A stretch of DNA of 33,879 nt from Acidobacteriaceae bacterium (GTDB lineage: Bacteria > Acidobacteriota > Terriglobia > Terriglobales > Acidobacteriaceae): NCBI GenBank assembly GCA_025352065.1, contig JANXUC010000016.1:1-33879 (forward strand), written 5' to 3'. Positions 15,457-22,180 of the stretch are shown here, one piece after another. The notes below the pieces were generated by a model. That model was given only the letters and a program-made list of their open reading frames with translations. It ran no database searches and was not told where the DNA came from. Position numbers and translations under genes: made by a program. Each line of letters begins with the position of its first letter. Positions within the stretch are counted from its first letter, which is position 1.

Positions 15457-16413
15457 TCAATCCTTCGGCTTGGCTCTCCGAATCGTCCCTTGCGCCTCTC
15501 CTGGTAAGAACGCTCCACCTGCAGAATCTTGCGCAAGGCTTGTTCGGACGTTCACTTTAAGATCCCGCACGTCACCTTCTAGAGCTTCCTCTGCCTGGCG
15601 GCGGCTCATTCCGGCACGCCCCAGCCCGCTAAGTAGCTGTTTCCTAAGGCCTTTCGCCAGCTTATCCACGCGGCGGCTGATCGTCGATTCATGCACCCCC
15701 AGCGTCCTGCCAATCTCCGCCAACGTCCTGCCATCAAGATAATACGAGGCCAGCACGTAGCGATCTTCAGCTGGCAGCGCCGTTAAAGCCTCCTTCGTCG
15801 CCTGCTCCACGCGTGGATCGTTCGAGGTCACTGCCGAATTCTCGGCAAGATCCGGCGCGTTGATCGCGAACTGCCTTCCCTGCTCGACTTCTTCATCCAG
15901 GCTGGTCGTCCGGCGCGTCTTGCGATAGCGGTTGACGAATTCCTGCGCCATCACCGTGCGTAGCCAGCCTTCAAGCGAACCGCGCCCCGTATAGGACGCC
16001 AACTTCGAAACGCGCTCCCCGCCGCGCGAGTTCACTCCATAGAGATCCGCGTACAGAGAATCCGCCAAATCGCGGGCAGCCGCGCCTTCGCGGGCGATGC
16101 CCAAAGCCATCTCAAAAAGCTTCTCCCGATAGCGCGTGAGAAACACCTCCCAGGCGCGCTCATGGCCCGCAGCACAGCTCCGAGCCAGCGCCAGCTCTTC
16201 CAGCTTCAGCGTTTCAAAGAAAGCCGCTACATCGCCGGGCAGGGCCTCGGAAGGTAGATATTTGCCTCCAACCGCGACTAGGATATCCGCGAAAGCTTGG
16301 CGCTGAATGCCCCAATCCGCAGCACGGCTGCGTGCCCAAATACCGTCGAGAACCGGCTCCAGCGCGGACGCCAGCCGATCGGCAGTTCCTTCGACTTGTT
16401 GTGACCCAGCCAT
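15457..16413 (-). CDS. ECF-like sigma-70 family sigma factor
   Basis: RNA polymerase sigma factor of 318 residues, larger than a standard ECF because of about 80 N-terminal residues of unknown role. Region 2 starts near residue 84 (RAWEVFLTRYREKLFEMALGI) and includes GSLEGWLRTVMAQEFVNRYRK. Region 4 lies near 205-262 (LPAEDRYVLASYYLDG, then the helix-turn-helix LAEIGRTLGVHESTISRRV). The start at 16413 gives MAGSQQVEG; the open frame to 16707 is unlike the family and overlaps the DUF6569 remnant on the other strand. It is transcribed with the zinc anti-sigma factor downstream, the usual order for such pairs. Confidence 0.88.
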   Translation of the reverse strand: MAGSQQVEGTADRLASALEPVLDGIWARSRAADWGIQRQAFADILVAVGGKYLPSEALPGDVAAFFETLKLEELALARSCAAGHERAWEVFLTRYREKLFEMALGIAREGAAARDLADSLYADLYGVNSRGGERVSKLASYTGRGSLEGWLRTVMAQEFVNRYRKTRRTTSLDEEVEQGRQFAINAPDLAENSAVTSNDPRVEQATKEALTALPAEDRYVLASYYLDGRTLAEIGRTLGVHESTISRRVDKLAKGLRKQLLSGLGRAGMSRRQAEEALEGDVRDLKVNVRTSLAQDSAGGAFLPGEAQGTIRRAKPKD

Positions 16414-16439
16414 CTTTAATGTGGATGCTACCAACTTTT

Positions 16440-16882
16440 CTGATGCAAGCGCCGGGAAAATCGACGAAAACGGTGGCGTCAAGCGAAAGCTGGACTCCGT
16501 CGCTGCGCCAATTGAGCGCGACTGCTCTAAACTAATGCGCGAGTAGCGAGATCGGAATGCAGTAGGAGTGGTGGTTGCGGTCAACGGCGAAATTATTTGG
16601 GCAGACATTTTCGCTAGCTCGCAGTTATTGGAGAAATATTGGCCTAAACCAGTGCGCTCGTATGTCACCGAAGCGCTTGTCTCAAGAACAAGTGATCGCG
16701 AGGTCAACTCAAAATCGGCACAAGCCTTCGTTGATCACCTGAACGGAAATCACGAGACCGTGGACCGCGAACCGGGACTTTATCAGCACACCGAAATCGG
16801 GGATCGATACAAGGTGTTCGTCCTGGCCTCGCTGCTGCCGAAAGTGGGCTTCGGCGTACACGTGGCGAAGATGGCTGAATAG
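16440..16882 (+). pseudogene. Broken DUF6569 (ARPP-1) family gene
   Basis: From about 16553 the plus strand reads RNAVGVVVAVNGEIIW, then ADIFASSQLLEKYW and VRSYVTEAL, and ends with LLPKVGFGVHVAKMAE. This matches the C-terminal half of DUF6569 proteins (about 300 residues, function unknown). An in-frame TAG at 16544-16546 lies directly before it. The open frame before the TAG has only faint resemblance, and further upstream the locus is occupied by the sigma gene on the other strand. A GTG at 16568 could in principle start a 104-residue product, but that would cut into a conserved strand. The left boundary is approximate. Best read as a 5'-truncated, nonsense-mutated remnant. Confidence 0.6.
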
Positions 16883-16911
16883 GCAAATTCGCGAGGCCGC
16901 GCCGATTGCTG

Positions 16912-16938
16912 GCACGGACGCCCGAAATTCCGTGCTTT
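16912..16938 (+). terminator. Possible weak terminator after the DUF6569 remnant
   Basis: GCACGGA (16912-16918) and TCCGTGC (16929-16935) make a 7-bp stem with a 10-nt loop, followed only by TTT. It is placed 30 nt after the remnant stop codon. Confidence 0.35.
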
Positions 16939-17027
16939 AAGCGATAATATGGTATTGGCCTGAATCAAGATGCTGGGCCCAGAACTCAGTAGCCAACATT
17001 CCTAACCCTTTAAGGATAATCCCCTCT

Positions 17028-17534
17028 ATGAAGCTGAAAAATCTTGCTGTGCCCCTACTATCGACAACCTTGGCACTGAGCGCTTTCGCAGCCGCCGATC
17101 AGAAACACCACCCTCCGCAAGTGAAGCCTGGGAACGCGCATAAGAACGCGGAAAACAATTCCGGTGCGAATTCCGAAATGCATTCGGATATCGAACGCTC
17201 TAAGCAATTACTGCAGGAAGAAAAAGCGCTGATCCAACAGGAAAAACAGAAGAATCAGCAGGCCAAGACACTCATCCAGCAGAAAAAAGCTTTGCGCAAC
17301 GAAGAGGTCGGGCAGGTGCATCAGGAAAAGGGCGACAAGAACAAAGGGGACCGTCGCGTGCTTGCCGGCGAAATCAAGCACGAATCCGCCGAAAGCGAAC
17401 GCCTCAACCGGGAAATCGACCAACTCGAACGTGAGCGCAAAGAGATCGCTCACCAACTCGCGGAAAAAACAGCTGAGCGTAAGGCCGTCGACCAGCGCAT
17501 TCAGCAGGAAGAGCACTCGCGCAAGAAGAAGTAG
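17028..17534 (+). CDS. Secreted coiled-coil protein, function unknown
   Basis: A 168-residue protein with a clear signal peptide (MKLKNLAVPLLSTTLALSAF, cleavage likely after SAFAA) and then an almost entirely charged Gln/Glu/Lys-rich sequence. The heptad-like stretch from about residue 55 to 168 predicts a long coiled coil, with near-repeats such as LIQQEKQKNQQAK and LIQQKKAL. I recognise no domain. It may be a periplasmic structural or stabilising protein. AAGGA occurs 11 nt before the ATG. It is monocistronic with its own strong terminator, so it is probably expressed at a useful level. Confidence 0.75.
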   Translation: MKLKNLAVPLLSTTLALSAFAAADQKHHPPQVKPGNAHKNAENNSGANSEMHSDIERSKQLLQEEKALIQQEKQKNQQAKTLIQQKKALRNEEVGQVHQEKGDKNKGDRRVLAGEIKHESAESERLNREIDQLERERKEIAHQLAEKTAERKAVDQRIQQEEHSRKKK

Positions 17535-17554
17535 CCGAGATTGTGCTCTGGAAG

Positions 17555-17588
17555 AAGGCCACGACCCTACTGGGTATGTGGCCTTTTT
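17555..17588 (+). terminator. Intrinsic terminator of the coiled-coil protein gene
   Basis: AAGGCCAC (17555-17562) pairs with GTGGCCTT (17578-17585). The loop contains a second stem, ACCC with GGGT. A T-run at 17584-17588 follows. Confidence 0.85.
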
Positions 17589-17722
17589 GATTTTGCGCTA
17601 ACACTGGTGACACCAAACAAGAGGGCCCATTCTGGTGGTCGTTCTTGCTGGACGTTCCTAAGTAGGACTAAACTAGCGGGTTCTGCATTACTCATTTCGC
17701 ATTGCATAAGGAAGGCAGCCTC

Positions 17723-18499
17723 ATGGCCGATGACAAGTTTTATACCGCACGGGTTACGAAGCGCACTGACTTTGCCCCCGACCTCTGGTCGGTCCGCATG
17801 AATCCCGGAGGAGAATTCAAATTCACCTCCGGCCAATATGCCACGCTCGGCTGTGACCGTGGCGACGGAAAACTGGTGGAGCGTGCATATTCCATCGTGT
17901 CGTCTCCGTATGAATCCGAATTGGAATTCTTTTTTGAGTTGGTACCGGAAGGTGCGCTCACTCCAAGGCTTTACAAATTGCAGGTGGGCGACACTTGCTC
18001 CATGCGCAAAGTATCAAAGGGCAGGTTCACGCTGGATACCCAAAGCGGGCACAAGAATCATCTGTTAGTCGCGACGGTCACGGGCGGCGCTCCGTATGTC
18101 AGCTATGTGCGAAGCATGTACAAGGATTGGAAAGAAGGCAAGCTCACCGGGGATCACAAACTCTTCATCCTGTTTGGAGCTAGCAAATCCTTTGAGTTCG
18201 GCTACGACCAGGAGTTGGCAAAGGTCGCCGCCGAAGTCCCGTGGCTCGAGTATGTGCCCACGGTCAGCCGCCCCTGGGACGATCCGACATGGAAGGGCGA
18301 GGTCGGACGCGTCGACGAACTCATCCGCAAATACGCCGACATGTGGGGCATGGCGGGAGACAACACTACCGCGTATCTCTGCGGCCATCCCGACATGATT
18401 GAGCACGGCAAGGGCATCCTGAAACGCAAGGGCTTCCTGAAAGAAGGCATGCGCGAAGAGGTGTACTGGATTCCGCCGAAGGCGGGGGCTACGACGTAG
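17723..18499 (+). CDS. Ferredoxin/flavodoxin-NADP reductase family protein
   Basis: FAD-dependent oxidoreductase of 258 residues that would exchange electrons between NADP(H) and a ferredoxin or flavodoxin. The N-terminal beta barrel has the FAD motif RAYSIVSSP (54-62). The C-terminal Rossmann part has VTGGAPYVSYVRSM, a variant of the usual GTGIAPF pyrophosphate loop, and YLCGHPDMIEHGKGIL near the end. The C terminus carries VYW plus a short tail, as in subclass-I bacterial enzymes that extend past the aromatic residue. ATG at 17723 was chosen for the GAAGG 7 nt upstream; a TTG at 17702 adds seven residues. No ferredoxin gene is adjacent, so its partner is elsewhere. Confidence 0.88.
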   Translation: MADDKFYTARVTKRTDFAPDLWSVRMNPGGEFKFTSGQYATLGCDRGDGKLVERAYSIVSSPYESELEFFFELVPEGALTPRLYKLQVGDTCSMRKVSKGRFTLDTQSGHKNHLLVATVTGGAPYVSYVRSMYKDWKEGKLTGDHKLFILFGASKSFEFGYDQELAKVAAEVPWLEYVPTVSRPWDDPTWKGEVGRVDELIRKYADMWGMAGDNTTAYLCGHPDMIEHGKGILKRKGFLKEGMREEVYWIPPKAGATT

Positions 18500-18606
18500 C
18501 TGGTGTTTGTGTGGGGCGAGTACGTTTGGGCAGAAGCGGTCGGAACAGCGACACAAGCAACCGATAGCAACATCGAAGTGACGGCGTAAAGCGCAAGTTT
18601 CCTCAT
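18484..18606 (-). pseudogene. 5' end of an exported-protein gene, antisense to the reductase 3' end
   Basis: On the minus strand, ATG at 18606 opens a classic signal peptide, MRKLALYAVTSMLLSVACVA then VPTASAQ, with a cleavage site after SAQ. After about 40 residues the frame runs into the antisense of the reductase gene and stays open to 18202 without looking like a protein. The simplest reading is the surviving 5' end of a secreted-protein gene cut by a past rearrangement. A small secreted protein cannot be excluded. The rest of 18500-18862 holds two short hairpins and no gene. Confidence 0.4.
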
Positions 18607-18702
18607 TGTAATTTTCTTTGTAGAACTACGCCCACTGGGAGTGAGGCTGGCCAGATTAAGGTTTGTCGTACCAACGGATAGCAAGTCGAAGTTAGGAGCA
18701 AA

Positions 18703-18720
18703 GGAGGACGCAAATCCTCC
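18703..18720. other. Short hairpin in non-coding DNA
   Basis: GGAGGA (18703-18708) and TCCTCC (18715-18720) pair with a 6-nt loop. There is no T-run, and the role is unknown. Confidence 0.3.
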
Positions 18721-18828
18721 CACCCAAATTGCCCGTGATTATGATTCTGAAGCCATAAACATGTCAAATGAATGGCTGATGAAAACTTCTGCAGCAGATT
18801 TGCTACCCGGCGGGAGTGTAAGACCGCA

Positions 18829-18844
18829 CGGGCGAGGACGCCCG
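18829..18844. other. GC-rich hairpin downstream of the cupin gene
   Basis: CGGGCG (18829-18834) and CGCCCG (18839-18844) pair around an AGGA loop, 19 nt past the cupin stop. On the minus strand no T-run follows. It may be an intergenic repeat or a weak transcription end. Confidence 0.35.
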
Positions 18845-18862
18845 CGCCTCCATGTGTGTTTC

Positions 18863-19213
18863 TCAGCCCTCGGCGGGACCGAAGATCACCAGCACAACTA
18901 ACTCTTCTTCAATCGAGTGGAAGCGGTGCTCAGTCCCAGCCTCGACAAAGATTATCGAACCTGTAGTGACCAGACGGTCTTCCGAAGTCATTCCCGCGGC
19001 AACATTCTCATCCCGCGTAATCTTCACGCGCGCGCGGCCGCTGATGACATAGTAGATCTCATCCTGATGGTGCGGCGTTTGCGGGTCTTTACCTTCCGTC
19101 GGGAGAACATAGATTCCGCTGCTGAGGGAGGGTACGCGCAAAAATTCAAGGTAGCGCTTTCCTGCAGCGTCGTGTTCGTTGCGTAACTCGGCGAGTTTGA
19201 AAAAGTGCTTCAT
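18863..19213 (-). CDS. Cupin domain protein
   Basis: Small 116-residue single-domain cupin. Motif 1 is HHQDEIYYVISGRARV, with two histidines and a glutamate as metal ligands; motif 2 is GSIIFVEAGTEHRFHSI. Metal-binding cupins include dioxygenases, isomerases and binding proteins, so the reaction is not predictable. Its ATG overlaps the TGA of the upstream TetR gene by 4 nt (19210-19213), so the two are translationally coupled. The cupin may modify or bind a small molecule to which the TetR protein responds. Confidence 0.85.
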   Translation of the reverse strand: MKHFFKLAELRNEHDAAGKRYLEFLRVPSLSSGIYVLPTEGKDPQTPHHQDEIYYVISGRARVKITRDENVAAGMTSEDRLVTTGSIIFVEAGTEHRFHSIEEELVVLVIFGPAEG

Positions 19214-19794
19214 CCGAAAATCCCCGAGCAGACGATCTCGGTAAATTGATCGACCAGCTCAGCTTCCGTGATGGAGCCGTCTGGGCGATGCCACTGGTAA
19301 ATCCAGTTGATCATTCCTAGCAGCGCGAACGCCGCCACCTTAGGAGTGACCTTGCTCTTGACAGCCTGCGCACGCTGCGCATCCGTGATCAGCCCTTCCA
19401 CAAAATGTACATATTCTTTCTTGCGAGCGTTGATGCGTCTGCGAAATTCTTCGGGCAGCGGATGGTTTTCGTGCAACATGACCGTAATTTCACGATCGCG
19501 TGTTTGTAGCACCACATGAATATGCAGGCGGATGCAGGTGCGCAGCCGCTCTTCCGGATCAGTCAGTGCCAGAACAGGCTTCTTGACCTGCTCCTCGGTG
19601 ATCTCCATCGCATGTTCCATAATGTGGAACAAGATTTCATCTTTGCTCTGGAAATGATGATAGAGCGCGCCTTTGCTCAGATTGAGCGTGGCGGCAAGGT
19701 CGTTCATGGAAGCGGCATCGTAGCCACGCTCTCGAAAAAGCTGAGCGGCGGCGCGAAGAATTTCGTGTCGGGAATCGGTAATGGCGCGTGTCAT
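19210..19794 (-). CDS. TetR family transcriptional regulator
   Basis: DNA-binding regulator of 194 residues. The N-terminal helix-turn-helix (about 10-55) reads ILRAAAQLFRERGYDAASMN, then LAATLNLSKGALYHHFQSKD, the TetR hallmark. The C-terminal domain (60-194), which binds the ligand and dimerises, includes LLGMINWIYQWHRPDGSIT; this resembles regulators of acyl-CoA or fatty-acid metabolism but is not diagnostic. Upstream, an inverted repeat at 19827-19849 could be its own operator. It forms an overlapping unit with the cupin. A TetR-type palindrome also occurs in the ilvC leader 1.3 kb away, but a link is only a guess. Confidence 0.92.
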   Translation of the reverse strand: MTRAITDSRHEILRAAAQLFRERGYDAASMNDLAATLNLSKGALYHHFQSKDEILFHIMEHAMEITEEQVKKPVLALTDPEERLRTCIRLHIHVVLQTRDREITVMLHENHPLPEEFRRRINARKKEYVHFVEGLITDAQRAQAVKSKVTPKVAAFALLGMINWIYQWHRPDGSITEAELVDQFTEIVCSGIFG

Positions 19795-19826
19795 TTTAGG
19801 GGCGTGGTCCGATAGTGATGGTACAG

Positions 19827-19849
19827 AGTTGGAGGGGCCTCTGCCAACT
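19827..19849. promoter_or_regulatory. Inverted repeat upstream of the TetR gene
   Basis: AGTTGG (19827-19832) and CCAACT (19844-19849) are separated by 11 nt and lie 33-55 nt before the TetR start. It may be an autoregulatory operator. It has no T-run on the minus strand, so a terminator of the upstream DUF1801 gene is less likely. Confidence 0.35.
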
Positions 19850-19867
19850 GCGGACTACTTCGCGGGA

Positions 19868-20368
19868 CTACTTGCGCTTCGCTTCTGGTCGGCGGGGCCG
19901 TTGCTTGGCCGAGACCGATTTGATAATGAGCTTGCGGCGCGCACCAGGATCAAGCGACACCTTCGCATGACGCAACGCCTCGTCAATCAAAGCGGAGATT
20001 TCCGGCTCATCGAGCGTGTCCGGTCCGGCGAGCCGGATATGCCGCACTACGTTACCGCTTCCCTGCAGCCGCTTGCCGGGGTCGGGCAGGCCAACACCCT
20101 GCAAAAAGAAAAGACTCACCCACTTTGGATACAGCGCGATCGACAGAATCGCTTCCGAAGCCCGCTCGGACGGTCCAAAGCCAAAAGCTAGTGCGTTGTA
20201 GTTGTCGTAGACAATCTCGGTCGCGTTGGGAAGACGCTTCCGCATCCTGGTCAGAATACGCTTGGCCTGCGCCTTCAGTTCTGGACTGAACTTGGCGAGA
20301 AAGGTTTCGATTTGCTGGTTCGGAGTGGCACTCTTAGCTTTCGAAATTGGTTTCCGATTCATGCTCAT
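19868..20368 (-). CDS. DUF1801 (YdhG-like) domain protein
   Basis: Cytoplasmic protein of 166 residues. The core (about 20-135) carries DUF1801 features: an opening helix with QIETFLAKFSPELKAQAKRI, the strand pair EIVYDNYNALAFGFG and ILSIALYPKWVSLFFLQGVG, and a helix ending in a basic tail. The family is widespread and its function is not established. ATG at 20368 has AGAGGT 5 nt upstream; another ATG at 20362 is possible. The C terminus is rich in Lys and Arg, which may suit nucleic-acid binding (inference). It is on the same strand as the TetR gene, 73 bp upstream of it. Confidence 0.8.
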   Translation of the reverse strand: MSMNRKPISKAKSATPNQQIETFLAKFSPELKAQAKRILTRMRKRLPNATEIVYDNYNALAFGFGPSERASEAILSIALYPKWVSLFFLQGVGLPDPGKRLQGSGNVVRHIRLAGPDTLDEPEISALIDEALRHAKVSLDPGARRKLIIKSVSAKQRPRRPEAKRK

Positions 20369-20665
20369 TCGACCTCTACAATCCATGCACCAAAGGGCTC
20401 GACGAAGATGGCACTCGGATCAGCCTGCCTAGAAATGGTACATGACGAAATCAGCCTCTTCGCCTTCTTTGCGTGCTTTTCTTGAGCTTAGGCAGATGCA
20501 ACGACTGTAAGCACCAGGCATTGATTGAGAGGTTGTCGATTGCCTATGCCAACGCTATCGGCAGGTGAAAAAGGAAGCTATCCAAAACTTGCCATGCAAG
20601 TCTGCATCGTGGATGAAACCGTAGACATAGGAGCCTACGAGTTCTAACGACTTGCTTCCCACAAA

Positions 20666-20677
20666 TTGTCCGGACAA
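20666..20677. promoter_or_regulatory. 12-bp perfect palindrome TTGTCCGGACAA
   Basis: It lies in the 770-bp gene-free stretch between the DUF1801 gene and ilvC, about 190 bp upstream of the orphan terminator. Its length and symmetry fit a dimeric regulator site, but no promoter is clearly attached. Confidence 0.3.
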
Positions 20678-20694
20678 GTTCCCTGAAAAGCACG

Positions 20695-20907
20695 TTGACG
20701 TAAGCATTCTTCTGCCCTAGCCTTGAATCAGGCCATGAATTCACGTCTCCATACCATAGCGGTCGTTGCGCGAATTAGTTCGCGAGTACAAATTATTGTG
20801 CGCCATGGCGCGCTTCTGGAGGAATCGATCTGCTGAGAGCCTAAATAACTCGAAGAGATTCGAACCCACCGCCGGAAGCGCAATCCGGCGGTGGGTTTTT
20901 CTTTTTG
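20695..20907 (+). ncRNA. Candidate small RNA ending in an orphan terminator
   Basis: No gene is seen between 20369 and 21136, yet the plus strand carries a near-perfect terminator at 20863-20906. Upstream of it lie a hairpin CGCGAA-TTAG-TTCGCG (20769-20784) and a palindrome GCGCCATGGCGC (20800-20811). A weak promoter (TTGACG at 20695-20700, 17 bp, TAGCCT at 20718-20723) could start an RNA of about 175 nt. No tRNA, 4.5S or 6S signature is visible. The 5' end is uncertain. Confidence 0.4.
20863..20906 (+). terminator. Very strong intrinsic terminator without an upstream gene
   Basis: AACCCACCGCCGGA (20863-20876) and TCCGGCGGTGGGTT (20884-20897) form a perfect 14-bp stem with a 7-nt loop. The T-tract TTTTTCTTTTT runs over 20896-20906. 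It shields the ilv promoter from upstream transcription. Confidence 0.85.
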
Positions 20908-21043
20908 AGCACCGAACGGACCGAGCCGAGGGGATTGCGAATGTGCCAACGAATAATGTCGTAAACTGTTGATTTGATAGGCTTATTTCATGATTCTGTC
21001 GAGGGTCGGTAATGTGGCGTTGTTGCAATGGTAAACAGCGGGG

Positions 21044-21072
21044 TTGACATAAGAGAAACCGGGGCCTAATCT
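21044..21072 (+). promoter_or_regulatory. ilv operon promoter
   Basis: TTGACA (21044-21049), 17-bp spacer, TAATCT (21067-21072). The predicted start is near 21079, giving a leader of about 58 nt that ends in AAGGAG before the ilvC GTG. Confidence 0.65.
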
Positions 21073-21083
21073 AGACCAACTAA

Positions 21084-21095
21084 CCGACCGGTCGG
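21084..21095. promoter_or_regulatory. TetR-type palindrome in the ilvC leader
   Basis: CCGACCGGTCGG is a perfect 12-bp palindrome just downstream of the predicted start point, where a bound repressor would block elongation. The GACCGGTC core is typical of operators of several TetR-family proteins. Which protein binds it is unknown. Confidence 0.5.
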
Positions 21096-21136
21096 CTTCT
21101 CACTCCCGGTCTCTGACTTTTTCAAGGAGAAACACT

Positions 21137-22180
21137 GTGGCAGCGAAACTCTATTACGAGCACGACCAGAATCCTGCGGCGCTTAAAGGAAAGACGATCG
21201 CCATTCTCGGCTATGGCAGCCAGGGACACGCGCAGGCGCAGAATCTGCGCGACAGCGGCTTCACCGTCATCATTGGCCTTGATCCCGACCGTCCCTCGGC
21301 GAAGCAAGCAAGAGCGGATGGCATGACCGTGGTCTCTCCGGCGAAAGCGGCCGAGCAGGCGGACTGGATTCATATTCTGACTCCGGATGAAACGCAGGGC
21401 GCGCTCTACGCGGCGGCGATTGCGCCGCACCTGACTCCCGGAAAGATTTTGGGCGTTTCGCACGGATTCAGCATTCACTTTAAGACGATTGTTCCACCGA
21501 AGGATGTTGACGTGGTGATGATCGCGCCGAAGAGTCCGGGCCACTTGCTGCGGCGCATTTATGCCGAAGGACGTGGCGTACCGGCGCTGATTGCGATATA
21601 TCAAGACGCGAGCGGACACGCGAAGGAATTTGCGCTCGCGTACGCTGGCGGAATTGGCTCGACCAAGGCTGGCGTGATCGAAACAACGTTCAAAGAAGAA
21701 ACCGAGACTGATCTGTTCGGCGAACAGGCTGTTCTCTGCGGCGGATTGACCTCGCTGATCAAGAAGGGCTTCGAAACACTGGTGGAAGCGGGCTATCAGC
21801 CGGAAATCGCTTACTTTGAATGCCTGCATGAGACCAAGCTGATCGTGGATCTGATTTACGAAGGCGGACTGAGCCGCATGCGTGACTCGATCTCGAACAC
21901 CGCTGAATATGGCGATTTGACGCGTGGCAATGTAGTCGTGAACGATTCGGCACGCGCTGCCATGAAGGACATTCTGAAGCAGATTCAGGAAGGCACTTTC
22001 GCGAAGGAATGGATTGCTGAAAACAACAGCGGTTGCCAGAACTTTGGGAAGCTACGAGCCGCGGAAAAAGCGCATCCGATTGAAATTGTTGGCGCTCAAT
22101 TGCGCGGCATGATGTCCTGGCTGCCTGGGCAGAAGAAAGCCGCTGCCGCCAAGAAGGAAGAAGAGACCGTTCATGCTTAG
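21137..22180 (+). CDS. ilvC: Ketol-acid reductoisomerase
   Basis: Second step of valine and isoleucine synthesis: isomerises and reduces 2-acetolactate or 2-aceto-2-hydroxybutyrate to the dihydroxy acid, with Mg2+ and NAD(P)H. The 347-residue class I (short) enzyme has the Rossmann loop [11 protein letters not shown] (25-35). Metal ligands are D192 and E196 in TDLFGEQ, and E228 and E232 in YFECLHE. The cofactor-specificity loop reads [11 protein letters not shown], with Asp49 where NADPH enzymes usually have a basic residue. It starts with GTG behind AAGGAG. First gene of the operon; its end overlaps ilvB by 8 nt. Confidence 0.97.
   Translation: MAAKLYYEHDQNPAALKGKTIAILGYGSQGHAQAQNLRDSGFTVIIGLDPDRPSAKQARADGMTVVSPAKAAEQADWIHILTPDETQGALYAAAIAPHLTPGKILGVSHGFSIHFKTIVPPKDVDVVMIAPKSPGHLLRRIYAEGRGVPALIAIYQDASGHAKEFALAYAGGIGSTKAGVIETTFKEETETDLFGEQAVLCGGLTSLIKKGFETLVEAGYQPEIAYFECLHETKLIVDLIYEGGLSRMRDSISNTAEYGDLTRGNVVVNDSARAAMKDILKQIQEGTFAKEWIAENNSGCQNFGKLRAAEKAHPIEIVGAQLRGMMSWLPGQKKAAAAKKEEETVHA

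Noticed and set aside
16414-16707. 98-residue N-terminal extension of the sigma factor ORF
   Set aside because: The sequence is unlike sigma factors and overlaps the DUF6569 remnant on the opposite strand; the start at 16413 is more plausible.
20855-20880. T-arm-like GGTTCGAAT on the minus strand, suggesting a tRNA
   Set aside because: The flanks do not pair as a T stem and no acceptor, D or anticodon arms can be built; the bases belong to the terminator and its flank.
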